A stretch of DNA of 64,000 bases from Acanthosepion esculentum (GCA_964036315.1 OZ038482.1:17848569-17912568), one strand, 5' to 3'; positions 20,518 through 32,289 are shown, counted from the stretch's first letter. A program made the numbers and translations. The notes: generated by a model from the sequence alone, not told the origin.

Positions 20518-22359
20518 GTAGCTCATTAATTATTGATTCATTCTTTTGATATTCCTGCTGCTTGTACCACTGAACCTGAATATATAGATTTCATAGAAGA
20601 TACCCAAATGGTTATCAAGCTCATCTCAAATTGGTATGAGGCCATAGAAACCAGCTTTCATAAAAATCAAACTTTCTACACTGGTAACCATTGGGCCAAT
20701 TTAGACATAATATATGTAGTAATCTACCTTTTATCAGAAATAGGTTATTTTTAATTACTTCTGGTTTTCATTTCCAGGTAAAAACTGGTTTAGAATACGT
20801 TTTTTTTAAGATAGAATAGTTAGGTGGCACTCCAAAGTTGAAATATTGGGTAACGTAATTGCTTCCTTCTATATGGCTTTGTCTTATATTAAGCTACACA
20901 CACACACACGCACACACACACACACGTGTGTGTGCGCGCGCTGTTGTACATGATTTATGATTTGCTTCCCCCCTCTAACGTCAGTGTTTAACAATATAAT
21001 TCCTTAAAAAAAAATTGCTACTTTAGTCATCCACATAATTATTTATATGATGTATTGGGTTTATTCTGACCACAAATATTTTCCCCAAGTCTCTCATTTT
21101 ATTCATCTATTCACAATGATGTAAATAGGCAATAAATGTTTGTGAGGATATTAACTTGGAATGTACAAAAGCATGCTATAATTGCAAACACTAGGGCTGT
21201 TGTAGTGAATATAATAATAGCTGAGTCAAATGCTTGGAATAATTTGCTCTTTGCATTAAGGTGGAAACTTTAATTGCCTCTTCTCCGATTGTACCAAAAA
21301 AAGAAAAAAAAAGGTTAGCGATTAATACTGTTGCAGTGAGCCATGAAAACAAAGGTACAACTATTTTACAATAAATAACACAGTAACTTTTTAATACCTG
21401 GCAGTGTTGTTTATCAGGATGTCAAGTAAGATCCTTTTCGAATAGTTGTATTGAAAAGGGTGAAGTTTATAATCTGCCATAGTCTTCCTGGATATTATAT
21501 GGTCACACTGTAAGCTGTATTAATAATCACACTTGTGTATTTTTATTTGGCTTCATTCTTTCTTCATGGACAAAAAGTACAATTTTGATTCATAAAATTC
21601 TTCTCTACTAAAAGAAGGTATCTACATTTTGCTTTTCTTTTTTTTTTTTTTTTGTACTGTTTGATGGCATATAAGACACATTTTTTAAAGTTCTAAAACT
21701 CTGTTCCAAAAGCCTCTCTCCCAAAGCTTGTATGTGAAATTGATGTATCTGGGAGATTATTGTTGACCCAAACATGGTCATCTACCAAAATCTGTATTTT
21801 TTTTCTAACTGTTATATTACTGTAATAATAATGTAAAAGAAAGGTTTTATATCCCAACAAATAGTGTTTTGAACTTGTTTGCACTTGGTGACTTTGTATA
21901 AAGTAAATATGTAAAATTTTTTAACATAGTTTCATTAGTTTAGCCAAGTAAAATATGACCAATATTCTAAATATAATATTCTTGTTCCTTCAGCAATGCA
22001 TTCATTCCTGACTGCTAAAACTTCCTTTTTCTTCCCTCATTTTTAATGTATTTCTATAGTAAAATTTCTATAGTAAAATCATTGCCAATGCATTTACATC
22101 ATATAATAATACTTATACTTGCAGTAATGCTTACTTTCATTCCTAATCACAAAGAATATTTCTTTACTTGATTTTTCTATATACAAGAAAACTTGCTAAA
22201 ATATTTTTTATTTTTTGTTAAAAAAAATGTTTTATAAAATTCATTGTTCAGCCATGAATTTTATTTTTATATACTATGAGAAATGTTAAGTTTATTAGAA
22301 CAAAAATTAACAAGTAAAATTGAATTATATTTTTTTATCATTTTTTTTTTTAAACAGTA
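20518..22359. other. AT-rich; CA/GT/GC microsatellite; unknown short frames
   Basis: Contains a CA-then-GT self-complementary microsatellite at about 20896-20940. Two short open frames (20533-20754 plus; 21884-21693 minus, with VDDHVWVNNNLPDTSISHTS) have protein-like composition but no family I recognise. They might be old element or exon relics. Confidence 0.4.
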
Positions 22360-22600
22360 TGGTTGACCCTTAACAAAGCCTGGGAGCCACTCGAGGTAGA
22401 GGGTTACATTAGGAGGCCATTTGTGTGTATTGGAGTGGTAGATAATGGTTAAGCCTAGCCTCGAACATGTTAAGATTGTAGTACTCCTGTTGGGAGTCGG
22501 TTCCACAGGGCAGTGGTTCACGGGGGGGAAAAAGCTGCTTGAGTTGAACTTACTTCTCACCAATGGAAAATGGAAGTAGTTGAATAGTAACAAAAATCAA
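22360..22600 (-). pseudogene. LINE 3' coding tail, degenerate
   Basis: The minus strand gives the tail pattern LPTGV...L..F.ARLNHYL (about 22510-22430), then NPLPRVAPRLC (about 22410-22375), resembling LINE C-terminal sequence (RTAxLWNxLP...FKxRVNxHL). Equivalent wording appears in the poorer copy at 37230-37440. Several frame breaks are present. Confidence 0.5.
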
Positions 22601-23487
22601 AACATTTTCTACTACAGGTTTAACTATAGTTAGCACTGAAATGACTTTCCATTTTTTTTTCTTCCTACAACAAGACTTTACCTTATATATGGAATTATTT
22701 TGTCTGAAATGGTGGTTTTATGTAGATAATACAAGTAATTTCTATGTTGACATGAAAAGCTAAAATTTGAATGTTGCTTGAATAAATAATTTAACATGTA
22801 CAATGATTTTTCTTGTATGCAATTTGTATCCTAAAAATAGATTTGCATATTTGACAACTTTTGCTTTGGTAGAATTATTTGCAATGTTCTTATCAAGAGA
22901 AATTCTGGTGCAATTATGTTTTATGATATTAACTTTCATCTATATCCATAGAATAACCAAAGAAATCTAAGACCAGGCAAAGGGTTATTGAGTTCTAAAA
23001 TATATCTAAATAAATGAAAAAAAAAAAAAAAAAAACTATGGAAAGATGAGAAAAATTAAATGGGTTGGAGGGAGCTGTCTTTTTTTTTTTTTTTTTTTTT
23101 TCCCCCCCCACTTCTGAAAATGGTAAGAGTTGGTGCATCAAAGCATTGCTTTCTTTTTGCTTCAGAAGAGATAGGTTAATAGTTCAATGTATAATGCTAT
23201 ATACATTAAAAAAAGTATTCAAGCTTTTTACTCACAAGGGTCTATCCATAAACCATTAGCCTGATATATGATTGTTCACTGAATTTTCATCCAAATTTTT
23301 CACTATATAATGTTCAATTTCTGTGATTAATATTCATCACTGAATTAAGTGCATTAACAAGGAGATTATATTAAAAAATATGTAAAATATTTTGTCACTT
23401 ACCAACAGGCTTTAAACTTATTGATGAACCTACATAGAGATACAGAGATTGCCTTAAATTCAAAATAAACTGAAAATTGAATAATTA
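22601..23487. other. AT-rich, poly-A and poly-T runs
   Basis: Includes an A-run at 23018-23035 and a T-run then C-run at 23080-23109. No gene is supported. Confidence 0.5.
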
Positions 23488-23566
23488 TTAGGTTGGTGCA
23501 AAAATAATGTCGTTTTTTGACGTTCAACTTCAGTCAAAAAATGACATTATTTTTGCACCAACCTAA
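23488..23566. mobile_element. MADE1-like mariner MITE, 79 bp
   Basis: A near-perfect palindrome TTAGGTTGGTGCAAAAATAA ... TTATTTTTGCACCAACCTAA, with TA on both sides (23486-23487 and 23567-23568). The ends and length are those of MADE1-type miniature elements derived from mariner transposons. It has no coding capacity and would be mobilised only by a matching transposase. Confidence 0.95.
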
Positions 23567-24829
23567 TAGTTTTCATGTACAAAATGAAAATTTAATTTAC
23601 ATACTTTCTTATCAAAATAACTGTTTGTTTTAAGGCCCAGTGTAAGACAAGGGTCACATAATATCAATGAGCAAAATCATAAATTGGCTACACAGTTGCA
23701 GTAACTTTGTGATGAAATATTCTCTCAACAATTCATGGTTTTCATTTTCTTGGTAAAGTTGCAAAATTATTTGTACTTATTCTAAAAATTGAACTTGGTA
23801 GGAAAAATTCTCAAGTTTGCTGATCACTAATTATTACTAAAATAAAAAGATATTAAACTAAAAAAAAGTAAAATACAAAATTATACAAATAGTAACCCTA
23901 TTCTATCAGTATCAATGTCACTAAAATAAAATTTAAGTGAAAAATTGTAAAATTCTTTCTTGATATGCTTCTAGTTTTATTATCACCTTTTTCTTTTTTT
24001 TCTTTTTTTAATTGAAATATTAAATATTTGATTTTGTTCTAAAGCATTTATCCCTAAATTTATGATTCCATTTTGTTTAAAAAGATTTTAATTGTAATGA
24101 TAGCCAAATAATGAATGATTCAAACCTGAAATATTTTAAATAAATGAAAAATAATTATATTTGATAAATTGCCATCTGATTAAAATAATATAGCTCACTT
24201 GCATATTAGTGAGTGACTTTATTTCTAAACACATCATATCATTGTCTAGAAATGGTTGCAAGCAATATTTTCTAGTATTTACACTTATTTCTTAAATAGT
24301 AAATGAATAAAAAAAAACTTGATCTAAGCTAATGAAGTTTCTCTATCCTTTTCTTCAGAGTGTTGGTCTGTGGATAAAAAAAAAAATGTCTAGAGTTTAA
24401 GATGAGGAATTGTTGTTTTAAATATATCAAAAGTTGTTTGTTCCCTTTTTTTTGTCTTGACCCATACAGCACAACTATTTGCTGGGAAATGTTAGGAATA
24501 TCAAAGGAACTGTATCTTATATGATGAATATTAGCAATATTGGATGAAAGCCAAAATGGTGTTAGAATTAAACGATTTTTGAGGAAAGATTAGCAAGCAG
24601 ATTTTGTATAAGTAAACTCTGATTGAAAATCAAGGTAAATACTTTCATGCTGTTTACTTCTTAAGTGTTTGAGAAAGCTCTAAATACATTTTTAATTACT
24701 GTCTAGACATAACTCATAAAAAAAATCATATTTTATCTTCTATGTGATGTGGGTAATCATGGTTCTCCGGAACTTCCTATCCTTTATAACTCTTAGTAAG
24801 GTTCATCTTTTCACCACCCTTCCATCTGC
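23567..24829. other. AT-rich, no recognisable feature
   Basis: Long AT-rich stretch without supported genes, RNAs or clear repeats. Confidence 0.5.
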
Positions 24830-25530
24830 CATCAACTTATGCAAACATATTATGTAGGTTACTTGCTGTTTTTCTGTCTCTCTTCAGTATATTCTGTGAG
24901 TGTCAGTTTTTCCAAGCCCTCTGAACTGTACCCTAGAAATTTTAACTGCCTCTTTTTGATTCTGTGTCCTTTTCGTTTCCATTTATCTTTAAACATCCTT
25001 GTTTCTCACATGTCCATGGAATTCTAAGCACTATTACATTTTGGACCCCCCCACCATGTTTTTCCCCACACAACTATTTTATTTCTCTGATTACTTTTTC
25101 CTGTTCCTTATTATTTTTTCCTGTGCATTGTTCAGAACATCAAACACGCATTTTAAAATCTTTTCCTGTTTTTCTTTATCACTCTGATGGTGGTTGATAA
25201 AATGCTCAACATACATATGAAAAAACTGATTCCCATCAACCACAGTGTTTGGGCTGGAAATTTCAAAATCCTTTCTTACTGTTTCCACAGCTGGTCCTCG
25301 GCCTCTTCCGAATGCTTATTGTCTTCTGGCAAGCTTTACCTCTTGCTTACAATGGCTGTTGCAATCAATGCAGTCTATATTGACTGCTGGGGGATGTGAA
25401 AGTGCAATAGTGCCAAATTCTCATTCTGTATAACCACATTTTTGCTTCTAGTCTTCTCTTCATTTGGAAGGAGAATATCCTGCATTCACTACCATAAAGG
25501 AGGACTGATATTATACAGCAATTAAACACC
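24830..25530 (-). pseudogene. LINE RT tail with about 390-bp insertion
   Basis: Two blocks match the minus-strand LINE tail at 52374-52757 at the DNA level: 24890-25030 (GTGAGTGTCAGTTTTTCCAA, CACATGTCCATGGAAT) and 25430-25535 (CACTACCATAAAGGAGGACT). In the other copy these blocks are contiguous, so about 25035-25430 looks inserted. The insert holds a minus-strand open frame (25288-25091) containing SPNTVVDGNQFFHMYVEHFI, whose family I do not recognise. The LINE part is broken by frameshifts. Confidence 0.6.
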
Positions 25531-26610
25531 TTTTTTCTTCTTTTTTTTCTCTTTTTTTTTCTTTTTTTCTTCTTTTTTTCTTCTTTTTTCTTTTTTTCTT
25601 TCTATTTTCTTTTTTTCTTTCTATTTTCTTTTTTTCTTTCTATTTTCTTTTTTTCTTTCTATTTTCTTTTTTTCTTTCTATTTTCTTTTTTTCTTTCTAT
25701 TTTCTTTTTTTCTTTCTATTTTCTTTTTTTCTTTCTATTTTCTTTTTTTCTTTCTATTTTCTTTTTTTCTTTCTATTTTCTTTTTTTCTTTCTATTTTCT
25801 TTTTTTCTTTCTATTTTCTTTTTTTCTTTCTATTTTCTTTTTTTCTTTCTATTTTCTTTTTTTCTTTCTATTTTCTTTTTTTCTTTCTCTTTCCTTTTTT
25901 TCTTCTATTTTCTTTCTCTTTCCTTTTTTTCTTCTATTTTCTTTCTCTTTCCTTTTTTCCTTTTTTTCTTCTATTTTCTTTCTCTTTTTCTTTTTCTTTT
26001 TTTCTTTCTATTTCCTTTTTTTCTTCTATTTTCTTTCTATTTCCTTTTTTTCTTCTATTTTCTTTCTATTTCCTTTTTTTCTTCTATTTTCTTTCTATTT
26101 CCTCTTTCTATTTCCTTTTTTTCTTCTATTTTCTTTCTATTTCCTTTTTTCTTCTATTTTCTTTCTATTTCCTTTTTTTCTTCTATTTTCTTTCTATTTC
26201 CTTTTTTTCTTCTATTTTCTTTCTATTTCCTTTTTTTCTTCTATTTTCTTTCTATTTCCTTTTTTTCTTCTATTTTCTTTCTATTTCCTTTTTTTCTTCT
26301 ATTTTCTTTCTATTTCCTTTTTTTCTTCTATTTTCTTTCTATTTCCTTTTTTTCTTCTATTTTCTTTCTCTTTTTCTTTTTTTCTTCTATTTTCTTTCTC
26401 TTTTTCTTTTTTTCTTCTATTTTCTTTCTCTTTTTCTTTTTTTCTTCTATTTTCTTTCTCTTTTTCTTTTTTTCTTCTATTTTCTTTCTCTTTTTCTTTT
26501 TTTCTTCTATTTTCTTTCTCTTTTTCTTTTTTTCTTCTATTTTCTTTCTCTTTTTCTTTTTCTTTTTTGCTTTCTATTTTTTTTCTTTCTATTTTTTTTC
26601 TATTTATTTC
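25530..26610. repeat. Pyrimidine-rich satellite 1 (19/29/30-bp units)
   Basis: The plus strand is almost only T and C with regular TAT. The first part (about 25600-25890) repeats a 19-bp unit CTATTTTCTTTTTTTCTTT. The middle (26020-26350) repeats about 29 bp with CTTTCTATTTCC. The last part (26350-26560) repeats exactly 30 bp with CTTTCTCTTTTTC. The minus-strand open frame across it (KEKEKENRRK repeats) is only the array in translation. Confidence 0.97.
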
Positions 26611-26694
26611 TAATACTTTGCTTTGAAAGGCATCATTCACTATCAGATTTTGGTGTCACATTTCCTGTCATCCTTTTGTTATATAGGAATAAAG

Positions 26695-27072
26695 TGTTGC
26701 TGCCAACACTTGAGTTTGAACATAGATCGCCAGTGAGCAAACACAGGTGATCCATTATTGAATTAAGTAGACCACATGACCATAGAGAAATCGCATATAT
26801 AGGAAGTCGCACGACATTTAAATGATTGCCATTTCTAGTCTATCCTCTATTACTATACAGACTGCTATTCTCCACTCTGTTCACTATACTATTTCTCTAT
26901 TCAGATCACTATACGGTGAGCAAGTATTATCGAGCAAGTACTGTTATTGCAAGATTATTCGAAGGTGTCTCACACCGGTATTGTTTGACGGTATACTATA
27001 GTTGTATCTGTGATTACAAAGTCTCTACTACAATGAGCATTACAAAAGTGACGAGTATTTGATGGCAGCACA
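26695..27072 (+). repeat. Solo LTR, 378 bp, 4-bp target duplication
   Basis: Begins TGTTGCTGCC and ends GGCAGCACA, near-perfect inverted termini of TG...CA type. It is flanked by AAAG on both sides (26691-26694 and 27073-27076). CATATATAGGAAG near 26794 could be a TATA box. The sequence is markedly less AT-rich than its surroundings, and no internal retroelement sequence adjoins. It most likely formed by recombination between two LTRs; the family is unknown. Confidence 0.75.
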
Positions 27073-27076
27073 AAAG

Positions 27077-28369
27077 CAGCAATGAGCGTTTGTTAACATC
27101 ACTAAACCATTAAAACACTTCCTTGATGTTTTACATTTTCATACTTGCTTAATTTTGGCATCTCCAATTTGTAATGTCTTGGGATGTTCCTCTTGCTGTC
27201 AACCATACATTCTGTCTTCTTACAATTGAGGTTTAGTCCTTTCTTCTCACTTTCTTTTACTACCTTCTGTAGGATTTAACAGTTTCCTCTGTGTTTGCTA
27301 TCAACATTTTACATATCTTATATTGTTTAAAATTGCATCTGCCAAAAATAAATCCTGTTAGGACTACTAGTTTACTTAGGATCTCCTTGTTGTAAAGATT
27401 TAATAAATCCAGTAAGAAGACACATTTTTATGTATTTACTGAATTCATTTTTTTTTACTAATTCATTTTCTGTATCATTAAATCTGGATTTGGTAAGCTC
27501 TAAATTTGAAGATATTAAGTTTTTATTCTGGCATTAAATAATACATAAAATCTAAAAATAAATATGTACATTTTACTTCAAATGACTAAGTTGCCTTGGC
27601 AGTATTATTTACTGTTTAGTCTATGACACAGTTGAAAAATATTAGTTGATGACTTTGCCATTTGTTTTATTTTGAGGCTATCATGTGCTACTATGGTTAA
27701 CTGCTGAAATTCATTGTTTATAAATTTATAACTATTCATTGTCATTATGATTGAAACTGATGAAAAAATTAAAAATGGAGATATTGTTTTATAGAATATT
27801 GTTTTTGTTAATTTCATTTACAAATGAATAAATGTAATTTCATTCCCAAAGAATTGTTGAGAAAACTATCCAGTTTTATTTTTATTTTATTTTCATATGT
27901 ATATATAAAATTATTTTTTTAATTTTTTTAAACAAAATGTAACTTTTACATGCTGCCAAATATAGAGATTACCTACTCTCATAGTTTCACTTAAAATTTA
28001 TAGTAACAATTCCTCTTAAAGGCTCATGAGTGTCATAAAAATCTTTCTTTGAACTATAATTTTAAATAATGCAGTAAAAGTAATTTTATCAGAAATAACA
28101 TTATACATTCAGAGGACAATTTTCTAGCATCCAACATAACATTGCTGCTTTGTTTCTAACCAAACAATATTTTATCAAATATCATCTTCCAGTTCTTGTA
28201 TCTATTTTATATATCTCTGTTTGTTTATTTTAGTTTATTTTGACAAGTCATTCATCATATGGTGATCATTAAAATTTTTATAGAAACAGTGGATGCCTAA
28301 AATTCAAGAATATTTGTCTGCCTCTTCCCAAAAATTTGTTCAGCTTTAGTAAAAATATAATAATTTTGT
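27077..28369. other. AT-rich, no recognisable feature
   Basis: No supported gene, RNA or repeat boundary between the solo LTR and satellite 2. Confidence 0.5.
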
Positions 28370-29255
28370 CTTTCTCTTGTCTTTCTCTCTCCTTTCCTCT
28401 CTCTCTCTCTCTCCTTTCCTCTCTCTCTCTCTCCTTTCCTCTCTCTCTCTCTCCTTTCCTCTCTCTCTCTCTCTCTCTCCTTTCCTCTCTCTCTCTCTCT
28501 CTCTCTCTCCTTTCCTCTCTCTCTCTCTCTCTCTCCTTTCCTCTCTCTCTCTCTCTCTCCTTTCCTCTCTCTCTCTCTCTCTCCTTTCCTCTCTCTCTCT
28601 CTCTCTCCTTTCCTCTCTCTCTCTCTCCTTTCCTCTCTCTCTCTCTCTCCTTTCCTCTCTCTCTCTCTCTCCTTTCCTCTCTCTCTCTCTCTCCTTTCCT
28701 CTCTCTCTCTCTCTCTCCTTTCTCTCTCTCTCTCTCTCTCTCCTTTCCTCTCTCTCTCTCTCTCTCCTTTCCTCTCTCTCTCTCTCTCTCCTTTCCTCTC
28801 TCTCTCTCTCTCTCCTTTCCTCTCTCTCTCTCTCTCTCCTTTCCTCTCTCTCTCTCTCTCTCCTTTCCTCTCTCTCTCTCTCCTTTCCTCTCTCTCTCTC
28901 TCTCCTTTCCTCTCTCTCTCCTTTCCTCTCTCTCTCTCTCTCCTTTCCTCTCTCTCTCCTTTCCTCTCTCTCTCTCTCCTTTCCTCTCTCTCTCTCTCTC
29001 TCTCCTTTCCTCTCTCTCTCTCTCTCTCCTTTCCTCTCTCTCTCTCTCTCCTTTCCTCTCTCTCTCTCTCTCTCCTTTCCTCTCTCTCTCTCTCTCTCCT
29101 TTCCTCTCTCTCTCTCTCTCCTTTCATCTCTCTCTCTCCTTTCATCTCTCTCTCTCCTTTCCTTTCCTCCTCTCTCTCTCTCTCTCCTTTCCTCCTCTCT
29201 CTCTCTCTCCTTTCCTCCTCCTCTCTCTCTCTCTCCTTTCCTCCTCTCTCTCTCA
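28370..29255. repeat. Pyrimidine-rich satellite 2, (CT)n with TTTC punctuation
   Basis: Blocks of CTCTCT of variable length are separated by CCTTTC, giving units of about 14-30 bp. There is no purine on the plus strand except a few A near 29126-29150. Long open frames on both strands (SLSLLSS and EREREKGE types) are translation artefacts of the array. Confidence 0.98.
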
Positions 29256-30171
29256 ACAACTTAATTGCTAATTGATTCTATTTTCTGTTATGCCATCTTT
29301 CACACATCTTCATAAAGTGTTCTGGGAGGGTGGAATTATCTTGTGGAATGTTGAAGGGGTGAAAGTTTGGCTTTGTTTAAAAAAAAAAAAATTAAAAAAA
29401 ATAAAAAATAAGATATTCAGTTCATCCACAAAGAAAGAAAAGGAAGAAAGCAGATGAAATGTAAAATACAAAATTTTTATATTCCAGAAATTGTTGAGGT
29501 ATTTTACGAAAATGTTTTTTTAAATCTAGTTTCTTTTTCGAAGGCAGTTTTTGTATGTCCAAAAGTAGGCTAAACAAAGATTTCTTAATGACTACTCATA
29601 CTACTTCAACTGTTACTCCAAATGCGAACTGCCTATGTGATACATTGTCCTTTTATCTATACCTGGTGTATGGACATAGTAGTAGACACAAAATGCACAC
29701 AAATATTTAACAGAAAAATGTTTGGCTTCATTTGAATGTGTGTAACTTAAAGAGTATAAAGTTTTTTAATAAGCTGAAATTTAACAAAGTAATAATTGAT
29801 ATGTTTTAAATACTGTGTAATTTCTTTCTCTGCAAATAAGAAGTTAATTAAATTTAAAGTTATTATCCACAGCAGGGATATCTTATTAATCCTTCTTGCT
29901 TTAGGTGTTATGTGTGATGCACGCTTGAGTGATCATGTCTCTTTTCAATTCATGACAGATTTGGTAGAATTCCTGCAGTAGACTGGTTGCCAAACAATGC
30001 AATAGAACCTAATCTGTCCTTCTATTTAACCCATATCTGGGGTGTATAAGTTAGATTAATACCATTCATAAGGGTATCTACATATGTTAATGTAACAAAC
30101 TTGACTGAAATTCGAATTCAATTATCTGACTTATACTAAGCTGTTATCCATCACATCACCTGTACATCCAA
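29256..30171. other. AT-rich, no recognisable feature
   Basis: Contains an A-rich run at 29379-29415. No supported gene. Confidence 0.5.
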
Positions 30172-30286
30172 GCTTACAGCACCTGGTATTCCCAAGCATG
30201 TACATATTTAGTCACTGACCAAGCTCAACTTGCTTGACTTCGGTGATCAGATGAGAACAGGTGTTTCAGTGTGATATGGCTGTAAA
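30172..30286 (-). pseudogene. 5S rRNA pseudogene
   Basis: Read on the minus strand, the order of conserved 5S blocks is kept: TACAGCCATATCACACTGAA, CTGATCACCGAAGTCAAGCA, GCTTGGTCAGT, then CTTGGGAATACCAGGTGCTG and TAAGC, over about 115 nt. The internal region equivalent to the box C/loop E part is altered (GACTAAATATGTACATG). Divergence and the isolated position suggest a retroposed or dispersed pseudogene or the head of a 5S-derived SINE, not an active gene in a tandem array. Confidence 0.85.
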
Positions 30287-30411
30287 ATATCTTACTAATA
30301 ATTTTCAGTAAAACGACATTTTGTCTGAAGTTGATAATTAATAAAATATGTTATAATGTTAGCTATAATTTGAATCTAATTTGTTCATTTTTATCAAATC
30401 ATAATTTATGT

Positions 30412-32265
30412 AGCTTTTTTTTTTCTTTCTTTTTTTTCTTTCTTTTTTTTCTTTCTTTTTTTTCTTTCTTTTTTTTTCTTTCTTTTTTTTTCTTTCTTTT
30501 TTTTTCTTTCTTTTTTTTTCTTTCTTTTTTTTTCTTTCTTTTTTTTTCTTTCTTTTTTTTTCTTTCTTTTTTTTCTTTCTTTTTTTTCTTTCTTTTTTTT
30601 CTTTCTTTTTTTTCTTTCTTTTTTTTCTTTCTTTTTTTTCTTTCTTTTTTTTCTTTCTTTTTTTTCTTTCTTTTTTTTCTTTCTTTTTTTTCTTTCTTTT
30701 TTTTCTTTCTTTTTTTTCTTTCTTTTTTTTCTTTCTTTTTTTTCTTTCTTTTTTTTCTTTCTTTTTTTTCTTTCTTTTTTTTCTTTCTTTTTTTTCTTTC
30801 TTTTTTTTCTTTCTTTTTTTTCTTTCTTTTTTTTCTTTCTTTTTTTTCTTTCTTTTTTTTCTTTCTTTTTTTTCTTTCTTTTTTTTCTTTCTTTTTTTTC
30901 TTTCTTTTTTTTCTTTCTTTTTTTTCTTTCTTTTTTTTCTTTCTTTTTTTTCTTTCTTTTTTTTCTTTCTTTTTTTTCTTTCTTTTTTTTCTTTCTTTTT
31001 TTTCTTTCTTTTTTTTCTTTCTTTTTTTTCTTTCTTTTTTTTCTTTCTTTTTTTTCTTTCTTTTTTTTCTTTCTTTTTTTTCTTTCTTTTTTTTCTTTCT
31101 TTTTTTTCTTTCTTTTTTTTCTTTCTTTTTTTTCTTTCTTTTTTTTCTTTCTTTTTTTTCTTTCTTTTTTTTCTTTCTTTTTTTTCTTTCTTTTTTTTCT
31201 TTCTTTTTTTTCTTTCTTTTTTTTCTTTCTTTTTTTTCTTTCTTTTTTTTCTTTCTTTTTTTTCTTTCTTTTTTTTCTTTCTTTTTTTTCTTTAAAGTTT
31301 TTCTTTCTTTTTTTTCTTTCTTTTTTTTCTTTAAAGTTTTTCTTTCTTTTTTTTCTTTCTTTTTTTTCTTTCTTTTTTTTCTTTAAAGTTTTTCTTTAAA
31401 GTTTTTCTTTAAAGTTTTTCTTTAAAGTTTTTCTTTAAAGTTTTTCTTTAAAGTTTTTCTTTAAAGTTTTTCTTTAAAGTTTTTCTTTAAAGTTTTTCTT
31501 TAAAGTTTTTCTTTAAAGTTTTTCTTTAAAGTTTTTCTTTAAAGTTTTTCTTTAAAGTTTTTCTTTCTTTTTTTTCTTTCTTTTTTTTCTTTCTTTTTTT
31601 TCTTTCTTTTTTTTCTTTCTTTTTTTTCTTTCTTTTTTTTCTTTCTTTTTTTTCTTTCTTTTTTTTCTTTCTTTTTTTTCTTTCTTTTTTTTCTTTCTTT
31701 TTTTTCTTTCTTTTTTTTCTTTCTTTTTTTTCTTTAAAGTTTTTCTTTAAAGTTTTTCTTTCTTTTTTTTCTTTCTTTTTTTTCTTTCTTTTTTTTCTTT
31801 CTTTTTTTTCTTTAAAGTTTTTCTTTCTTTTTTTTCTTTAAAGTTTTTCTTTAAAGTTTTTCTTTCTTTTTTTTCTTTAAAGTTTTTCTTTAAAGTTTTT
31901 CTTCACAATCTTTCTGAATAAAGTTTTTCTTTAAAGTTTTTCTTTAAAGTTTTTCTTTAAAGTTTTTCTTTAAAGTTTTTCTTTAAAGTTTTTCTTTAAA
32001 GTTTTTCTTTAAAGTTTTTCTTTAAAGTTTTTCTTTAAAGTTTTTCTTTAAAGTTTTTCTTTCTTTTTTTTCTTTCTTTTTTTTCTTTCTTTTTTTTCTT
32101 TAAAGTTTTTCTTTAAAGTTTTTCTTTAAAGTTTTTCTTTCTTTTTTTTCTTTAAAGTTTTTCTTTAAAGTTTTTCTTTCTTTTTTTTCTTTAAAGTTTT
32201 TCTTTAAAGTTTTTCTTTAAAGTTTTTCTTTAAAGTTTTTCTTCACAATCTTTCTGAATAAAGAA
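30412..32265. repeat. Pyrimidine-rich satellite 3, 13-bp units with inversion variant
   Basis: The base unit is CTTTCTTTTTTTT (13 bp; some early units 14). From about 31293 a second unit type, CTTTAAAGTTTTT, intermixes and then dominates. Both are 13 bp and differ only at positions 5-8 (CTTT to AAAG, its exact reverse complement). The terminal sequence CTTCACAATCTTTCTGAATA occurs at the right edge (32241) and again inside the array (31901), 340 bp apart. The long plus-strand open frame is an artefact. Confidence 0.98.
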
Positions 32266-32289
32266 CTACTCTAGGTGTCTTTTGCAACC

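Noticed and set aside
20896..20940. CA/GT block as a possible regulatory Z-DNA element or promoter
   Set aside because: It is a plain CA-GT-GC microsatellite; no nearby gene supports a regulatory role.
25530..26610. CRISPR-like regular spacing
   Set aside because: Units are contiguous low-complexity repeats without unique spacers, and the genome is eukaryotic.
26299..26640. Lys/Glu-rich frame on the minus strand resembling a coiled-coil protein
   Set aside because: Only the 30-bp satellite unit in translation (KEKEKENRRK).
28297..29271. Long open frames on both strands (295-320 codons)
   Set aside because: They are translations of the (CT)n satellite; stop codons cannot occur in such repeats, so length is not evidence for coding.
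30331..31386. 351-codon plus-strand frame rich in Phe/Leu/Ser
   Set aside because: A pure product of the 13-bp T/C satellite; no non-repetitive domain and no plausible gene structure.
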